64,000 nt of DNA from Atrichornis clamosus. Taxonomy: Eukaryota; Chordata; Aves; Passeriformes; Menuridae. Both the position numbers and the translations under genes were made by a program. This document shows positions 24,721 to 35,514 of this stretch, in pieces. The notes beneath the pieces were generated by a model, which was not told the origin of the DNA, did no database searches, and saw nothing but the letters and a program-made list of their open reading frames with translations. The stretch is from NCBI GenBank assembly GCA_013400975.1, contig WBMZ01015447.1:1-64000 (forward strand). Reading direction: 5' to 3'. Position 1 is the stretch's first letter; the number at the start of each line of letters is the position of its first letter.

Positions 24721-27693
24721 TGACTCTTTCTTTGGCCTTGGCTATTAGCAAACTGATGGGATTCTAACCTGAGTGCACTTTTGGTTTGTCCCATTCCTAT
24801 GACTAACCACAGCACTTCCATGGACAAGGGTAAACTCAGTTATATATAGGTATTAGTCTCCTGATGGCTCCTGACCTAAGAAAATACCTTTTCCTGACAG
24901 CTCCTCTTTGAGTTAGACTCGAGGCTACACAGGCCTACCTGCTCACACTGCCAATCCCAAGCCCAAAGGAATTCCTAACCTTGGGGACCCTGTGCAATCA
25001 CCGCAGAGGAGCTTGAGCCACAGGGCTCTCTCCCTGGTTTCCCAGTCCAGCAATCCAAACTGCACTTTGCAAAATTGCATGAGGAAGCCCAAACAATTCT
25101 TATATTCTTATGTTTAGGGGCACAGATACAAAAACGCATAAAGGCACACATCAACTGGACAGGCACGTTTTCTGTGCAGGAGTGCAACGTGCACTCTGTG
25201 GCTGATGCATTTTGGAAGTGATAATGCACACACATGACAGGAGACATTTGCTTGAGCTCGTGAATATGCTGAGAAAGGAAATGATGCTGTATTTTCTCGG
25301 GCTGCTTTTGCTGCACAAGCATCCCGGGAACACAGCAGGAATGTCACAGCTGTCCTGACTCCACACAGGAATGAGTGGTGCTGGGTCCAGCGACCCTAAG
25401 GAGAGCCCCATGACCAAGGATGGGGAAGGGGAAGGTTTGTGAGGAGAGACCATCAGACTATTTGTCATGGCAGGGACGAGGAGCAGCTTTCCGGCACATG
25501 AGCCTCTAATCAGGTCTGAAACAAGAGTAGTAAGCTTCAGGCTAAATATAGCTCGGAAATGATCATTCTGACTTTAAATTAATGACGATGGTCAATTACA
25601 GGCTGGGACAAAAGGGCAGCTGGACCCTGTGGAGCATAAGAGGATGCTGGCAAAGGGAGCAATAATAAATCCCTGCAGACAGAGAGGGAAGAGATACAAT
25701 TAGAAATGGAAAAAACAATATCATGCTGTAAACTCCTGTAGCACTGATGCATCCCCGATTCTGCTGCCCAGCAGTGCTGTGAGCTGAGTTCCCAGGCTCT
25801 GTAAAAGATGTAAAAGCCTTTCTGAAATGCTTCTACATCTCTCTTGAGGGTCAGGCCTGGAAGACAAGTGTCAGGCTGATAGTTTGAGGCCAGTTCCTCC
25901 CCAGCAGAGCTGAGTGAAGAGATCATCTGGGCCAGCCCTAGTGCAGCCATAAGGAGAGGTGAGCTCACCACAATTTACACCAGTCACCGGGCAGAAGGGG
26001 GATTTTGCAAATATTGCTGAGTAAAGGCTGCTGTTACATAAAACAAAGTGTGCAGAAATATGCCAAAAGAGTCAAAACCCCCAGCTCCCAGGTTCCAAAT
26101 ACTCTGTACAGGGACTGTTGCCTAAAATGTAATGCACAAAGTGTACAAGCCTGAACTAATGAACTCTAAACTGAAATTATGAACACAATCTGTATTGGAT
26201 TTGAAGATCAATATGTTGCAATTGGATTTGAAGATTAGCCCAACTTGTTTTCTAACCTCAAATGCTTTACATTCTGGCTGAAAATAAACCATCCTGGACT
26301 TTATTAAATCACCTCTTCAGGCTCAGCTTGGCACTCTCCCCTCACAGACCAAAACCATGAGCAGACCAAGCTTAGAGGAAGAAGCTCTCTGGTCTTCCTT
26401 GGCATTTCCATAGTGCCTACAGCTGCACTGCAAACACCCCTTCTACAGTGGTCTTTAAGCAGGGACTGAAAGGCAAAGCAAACCTTCAGTATAACTTCCA
26501 GCATCCCTGGAGCAACAGTAGCAGGACATCCATCTGTCCTACCTCCCACCGCTCTAGGAAGCTAATCGGCCTCTTCTTAAAAAATTACTGAGAAACTGTT
26601 GTTGTAGGGCACAGGCATCACTCAGGCTGCACAGTGCAGACCAAAAACACAACAGAAAGGGCCCTGGCTTGCTTAGTGTTCCTCTTCTGCCTCCATAATA
26701 GCAAAATAAATCAGTTAATTCTGGCCATTCTAAGATTTTATGATAAAAGGTACAAATATAGTTGAAATTTTGTTTCCCATGTCTGTTTTTCTTTCTTTAT
26801 GTTTCCTTTCTTTTTCCATTTGTTGAGATTTTTGCAAGAAAAAGTTCCTGGTAAATCTAAAAGTCCTGCCTTTAGAGGTGGAGTTTTTCCTGAAGCCCCC
26901 TAGATGACTTGGGCAATGGTCTCTACTCTCCAGAGGGAACCTAGAGTAGCTCAGCAGCCAACAAGTGGTACTGCAGGAGCAAGAGATGAAAGCCTAGGGG
27001 AGGTGGAAATGCAGTAATGCACAGGTACCCAAATATCCTTGTTTTAGGAATAGGGATTTAACTAATCCCTTTATTCCTATAAAGGAGCACCTGTGCCTCT
27101 CCATCCACATATTGTGAGGCCAGTGAAGATCCACACAGTCAGGATGACCAGTGGTGACACATTTTCAGTTGGGATTTCCTGGGCTGCGTGGTTTCCATGT
27201 GTGCAGCACGGCGCAGGCAGAGGGAACCAGGCGCTTCCGGGAGAGCTCAGATCCCTGCACATGTGCGGCACAGATGGGCTGGGCTGGCACGGTAAATCTG
27301 CCATTTCCCTGCACACCGGGGTCTCCCTGTGAGCACCAATCAACACTGCAGCGCATGTGCAGGAAATTCCTCCCAGGAGCAGTGGGACAAAGTCAGCCCG
27401 CAGTGTGCAGGCAATAGGGACAAGTGCTTCAGCGGTGCCCCATAATTCAGAAAGGCGGCAACCCCAAGGCCGGCCTGAGCAGTATCCCTGGTTGGATCTC
27501 TACACATCAGAAACCTGGCCACATGTAAAAATCCTCAAAAGTCCTCAAAATCTGCTGGGACAGCACCTCTAGGTGGAAGAGCAGAACATATCAGACACGT
27601 GTGGAGGAATAGGAACCTTGAGTAGGAAGTTTGTGATACTGAGAATGAGACAAAGTGATCTTGATAATCTGGTAATTGATAATTATCTAACTG

Positions 27694-27924
27694 ACAGAGG
27701 GTAGGTTTAGAATAGATATTAGCAAGAAATTCTTCACTGTGAGGGTGATAAGGCACAGGAGCAAGTTGACCAAAGAAGCTGTGGATGCTCCATCCCTGGA
27801 AGTGTTCAAGGCCATGTTGGATGGGGTCCTGCGTAGCCTGGTCGTGTCCCTCCCCATGGCAGGGGAGTTGGAACTGGATGATCTCTAAGTTCCCTTTCAA
27901 CCCAACCCATTCTATTATTCTATA
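27694..27924 (+). mobile_element. CR1 LINE, 5'-truncated, avian type
   Basis: It carries the typical CR1 3' end: AAGAAATTCTTCACTGTGAG, then CCATCCCTGGAAGTGTTCAA, TTGGATGGGG and GAACTGGATGATCTCTAAG, ending in ATTCTATTATTCTAT, the octamer-like 3' tail of avian CR1. About 230 bp remain, a usual size for 5'-truncated copies. It lies in HPSE2 intron 5 in antisense to the gene. Confidence 0.9.
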
Positions 27925-28189
27925 TCTTACCCTTGTAGCTGCCCATGTGCCAGCATCCCATGCCACCATTGCTACTTGTGGGATACTGCGTTGAGCTAGA
28001 ACTGAGAAAAATGTAATTCAACATTGCTCAGTGACTCAAACAGTTCACAGCTCTGTCCCAGAAATGGTAATACTAGCACAAGGTGGGGCTCACCTCACAG
28101 GCCATGAATGAGCTGTGGGAGGGTGCAACAGGGGGGCTGCAACACCACGAGATGGTACTAATACCAAAATTCTATATTGTGAAAACATG

Positions 28190-28480
28190 GGTCAAATCTG
28201 ACCTCTTCCAGAGCATCTCCCATAGCCACATCTCCCAGGACTACAACTTTCACTTGAGTGTTGGCAGATCTCTGAAATACATCTCCTGTCCTGATTCAAT
28301 ACTCGTCAGTCATGGAGCACCTACTGCAACCTTAAGTAAATTGCTCCCATGGTTAATTAGACTCCAAGTGTATTATTTCTCATCTGAATATGTCTGGAAT
28401 CAGCTTCCAGCCACTGGAACTTCCTAGGCTTATTCTTGATTCATTAAGGAGACATCTGCATTTGGAAATCTCTTTCCCAT
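28190..28480 (-). mobile_element. CR1-type LINE fragment, ancient
   Basis: In reverse orientation it shows the word order of the old amniote CR1 family: AAATTGCTCCCATGGTTAAT, then TCTGAATATGTCTGGAATCA, CTTCCAGCCACTGGAAC and CCCATGCAGGTA. It lies 270 bp beyond the younger CR1 copy and in the opposite orientation. Confidence 0.7.
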
Positions 28481-29264
28481 GCAGGTAATTGCAGGTTGCC
28501 ATCCTTTCACTTAAAACAAAAAAAAATCCTGTAACAAAGAATGCAGCTGCACAAGGAGACAAGTTGTTACTGCGGAGGCACCCAGGCGGTTTAGCATCTG
28601 ACTGACTCCTGAGTGTTGGACTTCACAAACATGGGTTATTTCATCTGGTACTCCCTGGAGAACTACGACACCATCTGATCCCCTACCCTCCACAAGCCCC
28701 AAATGTAGGAACAATACTGGCCTGCCTGTGTTTGTGGTGGTGCCCGGTAGATCCCTAGAGCTGGGTGGCAGCTCTGCCCTTTGAGCCGGCAAGGATGGGT
28801 AGAAACAGCTTCATCTTGTGTCTGAATTGGTGGTGAGGGGCACTAAGGCACAGGCTTCACTTACTAACTTCCTCAGGTTCCAGTAGCACAGCTGAATACC
28901 TGCAGCAGCAGAAACAGGAACTAGACCCCACTCATGCCACCTGCTGCAAAGGCTTTATCCTGAAGTGCCATATTTCAGACAGGAATTTCATTCTGGGGAG
29001 CAGAGTCTGGTGTAAACCAGGTATAAATCTGCTGATATATTGCACTCTCCATCTGCTCAGCATCACCTCTCTTCAATCAACCTGATCTATGGTAGGGCTG
29101 CACAAGCCTTCTAGCAAAGAAGGCTTTAAGTCCTTGGGGCATCTCTGCACTCCAGAGACTCACCTACCCCTAGCCTCCACAATATCCTGTGACAATTACT
29201 TATACAGTGCCATTGCATATCACGTGAATAAGCTTCCCCCTTCTTTCCCAAGCTTCCTTCCAAA

Positions 29265-29560
29265 GGACTTTCTGCATCATGGACAAACCACTCCATTCAT
29301 GGGCTCCTGGGCCTTGATAACATTCCCTCTGAGCTGTCTCTCTTCTGAGCTAAAGAGGCATGGCCTATTTAATCTCTTCTCACGTGAAGAAATCACACAC
29401 TACGCACCCCCCTCGGCTCCTCTCCACGTAACCTCCTGGTTCTATTTCATCTTTTCTGAGATAAAATGACTAAGATTGTAGATTGTAATCAGAATGAAGG
29501 TACAATGTGTACTTATATAGTGTCATAATCTCATCAATGTCTTCTCACACATTTTGTTCT
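29265..29560 (-). mobile_element. CR1-type LINE fragment, ancient
   Basis: The reverse-oriented words CTTGATAACATTCCCTCTGA, TTCTGAGCTAAAGAGGC, TTTAATCTCTTCTCA, TTTTCTGAGATAAAATGAC and TACTTATATAGTGTCATAAT occur in the order of an old CR1 ORF2-3' segment. It probably belongs to the same ancient insertion episode as the neighbouring fragment at 28190-28480. Confidence 0.7.
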
Positions 29561-32500
29561 TCCTATACAGGTGACTCTGATTCTGGAGTTCCAGAAATCA
29601 AATTAAGTTTCAGCAGCAACAACTATATTAACTCTTTCCTCCTACAAGAGCAATAGCTAATCCTTTGCTTATATCTCAGCTTCTTGACCCTGCTATATAA
29701 CCAACTGCAAAATGATCCATCACATCCTTCACACCTCATTTCAATGTATTTATGAATTGAGTCACTCATAAGTTCAATGCTACCAGAGCTTGAGTTCATG
29801 CTGCAGTGACCTCCTCCTCCCTTTGCATCACTAATTTAAAGTTCCTTGTCTTGTGGCTTGATTTCTTTGCACAGAAACCTTGTTCTGGAGCTATTGAGTG
29901 TCCAGGTACAGTGTGTGCCACCAGCCTTGTGGTAGCTTGTGTAATACAGTACACCAAGGATATGCTTTCTCTAAAGAAAGTCAAACAGCCAAAACAGCTT
30001 CTAAAAATGCAGTGCTTACACGTGCCCTGTGTCGAATATGGCAGAAGTTCTTGTCAGCAAGAGGACAGGAAAAATGCCTACATTCATTCCTAAAATTTAT
30101 CCAGAGTCCTTCCCTCTGCCAGATACCACCTACTCCAGACACTTATTTCTCCTTCTTACTTGAATTTAAACAAATAAGTTCTGTCCATACGCTGTTTTTG
30201 GCTACTATTTGGATAAAAAACAATGTCTGGACTGATTGAGATGTGTTGACCTGCTCAGACAGGCACAGCCCTCTTCATCCTCATGTTGGCAGAGACATCA
30301 GGCATGGGCAGTCATCACGAAAATACTACCAAAGTCGCTCCCATTTTTAGCACCTTGATTTTGCTTTTTTTGAAACCCAAGTGTGCAAGCTGTGCTATTT
30401 CATGAGCTGTAAGCTAACAATTCTCTCTACCACATAAGCACCCACACAGAAACCTTGGCTTGGGGTTGTTTTGTGGATACAAAGAGCAGGGCTGAGGACT
30501 GGGTCCAGTTAAAACCTGGGCTGCACACAGATAACCAAGACATGCCCCCTCTCAACCCTGGCATATCCACAGCTGGCAGGGAGGAAGGGCTTTACCACCA
30601 CTGACAAACATGCTTCCTCACCTTTATGGGCTCCTTTCAGATCACTGCGGAATGACATCATCACCGAAAGGAGACACAGTGACCCAGTCGGGTGGTTAAG
30701 TCTCCATAGGTATTACAAACCAGAAGCAGGGGGCAGTAAAATCATGAAGGATGAGAAAGCCTTGTGCCTTGCAAGGAGAGGACTGACAATTGGGAGCCTC
30801 CTCACCTGCTTCTGCCACCTGGTTGGAGGTGTTGTGGCCTGTGACCAGAGGGCAAATGCACAATGGTGACAGCAGTAGCAAGAAGGGGCCAAGGAGGCTG
30901 GAAAGAGGGCAGAGAAAAAGCCAAGGAAGCACCAGATCTGGTGACTTTGAGACCTGAGGAAAGAGGAATAGGGAAGAGTGTAGGTCCAGACAAGAAAGAT
31001 TTTCACTTCTCTGGTGACCTCAGCAGTCTCAGGACCTAAAGTGGCCACAGAGCATCAACAACAGCCAGCCTAGCATGGACAAAAGTGCCTGCCAGCCCTT
31101 ATCCTGCTGGCACTGCAGCTCCTGCCATGGTGGAGGTGACACCCCAAGGCTTGTGAGTGTCCAGTGGCAAAAACTGGGTTACACCAGCTGAGGAACAATG
31201 GCTCATGAGAGCCCCAAGCCAAATCCACCCAGACGTGCCAACCTAAGTTTTGTACCAAATGTTCTGAGCTTTAGCACGTGTTAGCATCTCTCCTTCCTAA
31301 TAGCTTTCCCGTCTGTTTCTTCTCTTCCAGCACCAAATGTGTTATTCAACCATGCATTAACCTTTGTGTCTGATTCCTGATCTGCTGTTAAAATCTATGC
31401 TAATTCCTTAGAATCCCATAATTTTTTCCCCAAGCAAATTCTGAGCAGTTCTGGTATTCCTGTACCCACAGACCCAGTAGGTAGCTAACACGGTCTGCTC
31501 TCCAACAGCTCAGGCTGCATGAATGGTCCAATTAACACCTCATCAAACTCAACAGTTGGTTGTGTCTGCAGAAATTCCCTCTTGCACTTGTGCATCCACA
31601 AGACACCATTTCTAGGCTCCTGCACAGCAGGCCCAGCAGTGCTCCAGTGCAGAGCCTGTCCTTACACCAGCAGTAGTGGTCCTGCTCCAGGCGCCAGGAC
31701 TTGCCAGCCCAGAGTGACACTGATGGCTGCGGCTGCTCTGAGCCATTGCTCTGTGCAGGGTGGTGCAAGAGCTCAGGGGCAATAACTCAGCACTGAAGGA
31801 CGTGCAAAGCCCGAGTTTCTGTGCTTCAGGCTCTCCTCCCCACACTCTATCCTACCTCCACCATCAGGAAGTGCAGAGCTGTCACTCAGCACAGCTCAGT
31901 GTCGCCTGCCTAAGGACAGCTTTGCAGGATAAAAATTGCAGGACAAAAATTAAACTTAAAGAATAAGTTTAGCTTGGTTGCTTGAGATAACAGTTAAAAA
32001 TAGACTACAATGTTTGGAACACAGAGCATGGAACAGGAAAATATATTTCTAGTTAATACTTCACAGTGAAACTTTTCTCTGAGTGTTTTGGGACCTCAGG
32101 TAGTTTCAGAGGCTTTCCGTGGAGAATATCTAATGGCAGCTTCTACTCTTGGAGCATGCTCCCTGGGCTTCTCTGAGCTCTTCTCTCCCATTTCAGCTCA
32201 TTTCCACTACTTCCTCTACCAAAACTCACTTCCTTACTTTGTGTCACAGGACAATGCTTGCCTGACAGACTCATCCATCCATCCTGTCTTCTGCTCTGGG
32301 GTGTCATCTCCCCCTTCCAGCCTTAGTCAACTCTTCAGTCATAATCTTCTACTAGACATATCTCTTCCTACCTGGTTGACTTCTGCTGTTCATCACATTA
32401 TTTTTAAAAAGAAGAGAAAAACTTCTCAGATTTCACATCATCACGACTATTAGCTGCACACACCTCACTCAGGAGCTTTCATTCTGCTGTGAGTACTACA

Positions 32501-33774
32501 TAGACCACTCACGGTGGTCTAGCAAGGCAGAGAGCAGATTTGCCATTGAGAACACCTTCCTAAATTCCTTCTCCTCCCTCCTGCTTGCTGACTGTGTGGG
32601 GCTCATTCAGGACCCCGAGTGTCCTGGCTGTGACAGCACCAGGCATATGCTGCACCACATCCCACTGACCAGTCCTGGATGCTCCTGCAGAAGACAGAGC
32701 TCTTGTACCACTAACTCAGATACTGAAGAGACCTTGGGGAGCTACTGGGAATAGAACTTGTGCTGTCAAAAAGCTTAGGCACTGGCGTTTACTTGTTTAT
32801 CCTTTTGCAACTCCATTTCCATACTGCAAATGAGTGTTTAGCCCTTTGTCTTTGTGTAATCAGACTTGTTCCTCCTCTTTAAGCCCTGTGTGGTAATAAT
32901 GGGGTCTTTATGTGGAAAGACAAGCAGCTCTTTTCCCACAGAACCCCGTGGGCTGTAAGGCCATACAGGCACGTGCCGCTTGCCGTGAGCTGCAGACACC
33001 AGGATTTGGAGTGCAGGACACAAGGTTTCTCCATGGGAGAGACAAAACACTTTGAGCACCTGTGGACCAGAGTCACCCTGTCGGGCAGGAATGGCAGCAG
33101 GGAAAAGAACATCTAGCTTGGAGAGCAGGCACGCTCATCACAGCTCTTTCACACCAGTCGGGGGTTATGGAGAGCTCCCACCATCCCATCACCTGGGCTG
33201 TAGCTCTTACATACATTTCCTTTCTTTTCAGATGGGGTGTCTGCCATTATCTCCACCAGACTGTACACTACAGCCTCGCTCCCTGGGTTGCTGTCAGTCA
33301 AAACACAGCCCAGCAACATTTTGCTGCTGGACCACCCTGGCCGTGCGACTGGGCTCGTCCAACTCCCCTTCCCTGGGACCCGGCTGCGGCGCACGAAGGG
33401 CAAACACAGCAGTAGGACTTCCCTTTCTCTAATAGCTTCTTGGCTCTCATCCCCACTGTTTTCCTTACTCAGCCTGCTCCTCCCGGCGCTAATGGATTTC
33501 CTGCTGATCAAGGCTACTACAACATTTTGTAACTCCCCCTGTGCCGCTCTCGCGCGCTGTACCAGACGCGGGGCTCCGTCAGGCGATGCTCTCACGCGGC
33601 ATCGGTGGCAGCCGTGGTGTGGGTACAAGGGCTGTCCTCCCACTTTCATCAGTGGGAGGGATGCTGGTGTTGCAGCTGATTCAACCAGGGTCTCTTTGTG
33701 CTGCTGCAGCAGAGCTGAGAATCTGGCCCTGGCTCCTTCCCCGCCTCGCTGGGGACCGCATCAGTGTGCTGTTT

Positions 33775-33865
33775 ATTGTTTCTGCCAGATCATTCCTGCA
33801 GATGTTAATGAATACTAGACCCAGCTTTGCTCCCAGCAGAGTCCCTTCCACACCTCCCCCTGCCC
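33775..33865 (-). mobile_element. Possible CR1 ORF2 trace
   Basis: GCCAGATCATTCCTGCAGAT followed by GTTAATGAATACTAGACCCA resembles the antisense CR1 segment that normally reads AGGTCATTGATAAAGATGTT then AACAGAACTGGCCCCA. Only about 90 bp can be followed, so this is tentative. Confidence 0.4.
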
Positions 33866-34607
33866 AGCCTTCTGCACTGGAGTTTCTGTTTACAGTCCTG
33901 CAGGGAATTTCCCTTCTGCTGCATGGTCTTCAAGCCGCACAGTCCCAACTCCTGCTGCCAGCAGGCTCCCACACCTCCCTGATTCCTGTAGCTGTCCAAT
34001 GTCACCTCCAGGTGTCTGCGTCCCTCACTGTCACCATTCCTTCTCCACCTCTGGCTTTCCCAAACTCGAGACATGCCAATTCCCCTAGGAGGGAGAAGAG
34101 AGCTTGGCCAGTGAAGAAAGTTGCTACAGGTTCTTCCTCTGCACAGATGGAGAAAGCACAAGGAGAAGTCACTAAATGGGAAGAGCAAAGCAATTTGTCC
34201 ATGAGGGCTTGGAGATAATAACATCCACACTGGTAAGTGGTGCCAGCACCCATCTCCTGACCCTGCAGTCCACAGGCATGCAGCAGCCTGCATCCACACC
34301 ACTGTGTTGTCTTAATAGTCTAACAAGGTGGGATAATCGCCTGTCTATAATTGGGAAATGCTAGAAATGCTTGGGAGAGTGTTAATCAGTCTGACCCAAA
34401 ATCCCACCAGGGGCCTCTGCAGAATTTTAGCAGTACAGACAATCATGTCTCCAAGCCTATGGTACTGTGGTGGCTCAGACACACAGAGCCTCGCAGCCTT
34501 GGAGACTGTTGGACACTGGGAAGCCAAAGAGCAAGTCTTCCTGCTGCAAAGGCACTGGTCTCAGGAGGGCATTCTGATCTCTATTTCATCAAAGCAACAT
34601 CACTTAC

Positions 34608-34779
34608 CCTTCCAGGAAAGCAATGACATTCTTCCTGGGCCTCCCGATGTTTGGCCCGTAGAGGTGTGCTCTGGAATAAGTGCGGATAAGCTGCAGCAGG
34701 CTTCTCAGTTGCGTGTAGTCCTTTCCCAGCTGGCTGCCATTCACTGAGCGCCCGATCAGAGTACGATAATTATTGGGCT
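34608..34779 (-). CDS. HPSE2: HPSE2 exon 5
   Basis: This 172 bp exon begins after ttctcag with AG, completing the Glu codon (G|AG) started in exon 4, then PNNYRTLIGRSVNGSQLGKD and on to YGPNIGRPRKNVIAFLEG, ending GG|gtaagt (phase 2). The junction Glu is the acid/base residue of the GH79 motif N-E-P-N and is therefore retained. N-G-S is a potential glycosylation site. GPNIGRPRK is a conserved loop with basic residues. It corresponds to about residues 263-318. The intron to exon 4 is short (561 bp), so the two exons form a pair. Confidence 0.96.
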
Positions 34780-35340
34780 CTGAGAACATAAAAATAGACA
34801 GGCAAGGCTTCTCAGCTCTCGTCCTCCATCTGCACTTCCAGAGGGAGACACACCCTGTCAGACAGCTTGAGCTCTGCAGAGGAGACAGGCAGCTCTGTGC
34901 AGCAACTAAAGGAGCCTTTGAGGAGTGGGTGAGAGCCATTGCTTGCTCTCCTGTGCCCCTTTTGCTGTGTGCTGGGTGAAGAACCTGTACCTTGGTGTCC
35001 TGCTTCTGTCCCTACAGGGTTGCCCACTTTCCCTGGCACTGTAGCCACCACACAAGTCCCTACAGTACCTGGCCTGGCCACCCCAGGACCAGCTGAGCCC
35101 AGCAGTCAAGGCAAAGACTTTTCATGTGCTTAATATCAACTGAGAGAAATGACCAGCTAAGAGACTAATTCACACCAGGTCTGTCCTAGAGGTGGTGCTG
35201 CCTTACATCAGGGGCCTTTAAATCCCTCTGAAAATACTCTGGCAATGTATCCTGGGAAATACAAATATCCTCTTCCAAAGCTAAGTATCTTTCTGCTACA
35301 GTGAACTCCATTCCTGTGGCTCTCCTGTTCCCACACTCAC
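34780..35340 (-). other. HPSE2: HPSE2 intron 4
   Basis: This short 561 bp intron lies between exons 4 and 5. No repeat or motif of note was seen beyond its consensus donor (gtgagt) and acceptor (tatgttctcag). Confidence 0.9.
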
Positions 35341-35514
35341 CGTTGCCCAGCTCCCAGGAGATGTTGTACTTCTTGCTGGCACTGTACTTCAGCAGGCTGA
35401 GGGCATTGGAGCTGTTCCAGGAGTTGTTGGGATTTCGGCGCAAAGCATTCAGTGCAAAGATCAGGTGAAGGCCAGAGCAATCAGCAAAGTTATAGAGTTT
35501 GTCTAGAGACCTGG
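35341..35514 (-). CDS. HPSE2: HPSE2 exon 4, in-frame cassette
   Basis: The exon follows a strong polypyrimidine acceptor (ttttttgtttcttcccag) and ends AACG|gtgagt. It is 174 bp with phase 1 at both ends, so skipping it removes 58 residues without a frameshift. It encodes RSLDKLYNFADCSGLHLIFA, then LNALRRNPNNSWNSSNALSL and the strand SWELGN leading to the acid/base Glu. Potential N-glycosylation sites are seen at NNS, NSS and NIS. The length matches the difference between the 592- and 534-residue human isoforms. A second AG four bases into the exon (cccagCCAG) would break the frame, so the first AG was chosen. Confidence 0.94.

Larger units (their letters stand above)
24139..34607 (-). other. 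HPSE2: HPSE2 intron 5
   Basis: This intron of about 10.5 kb is the most repeat-laden part of the exon-bearing region. It has CR1 fragments at 24505-24720, 27694-27924, 28190-28480, 29265-29560 and possibly 33775-33865. A 15 bp direct duplication (ATTGGATTTGAAGAT) sits at 26194-26208 and 26221-26235. A homeodomain-motif-rich AT stretch lies at 25500-25740. Open frames up to about 225 codons near 33541-34218 on the plus strand show no family resemblance. Confidence 0.85.

Noticed and set aside
33541..34218. Open frame of 225 codons on the plus strand, the longest in the window
   Set aside because: It lies within HPSE2 intron 5, shows no recognisable domain, is Ser/Pro/Leu-rich, and overlaps a probable CR1 trace; several other frames are equally open here.
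780..35514. Assignment to HPSE (heparanase-1) rather than HPSE2
   Set aside because: The C-terminal LPELKPRPLRAGR and NALACRYR, the WLEG segment and the [13 protein letters not shown] loop are HPSE2 features that HPSE lacks.
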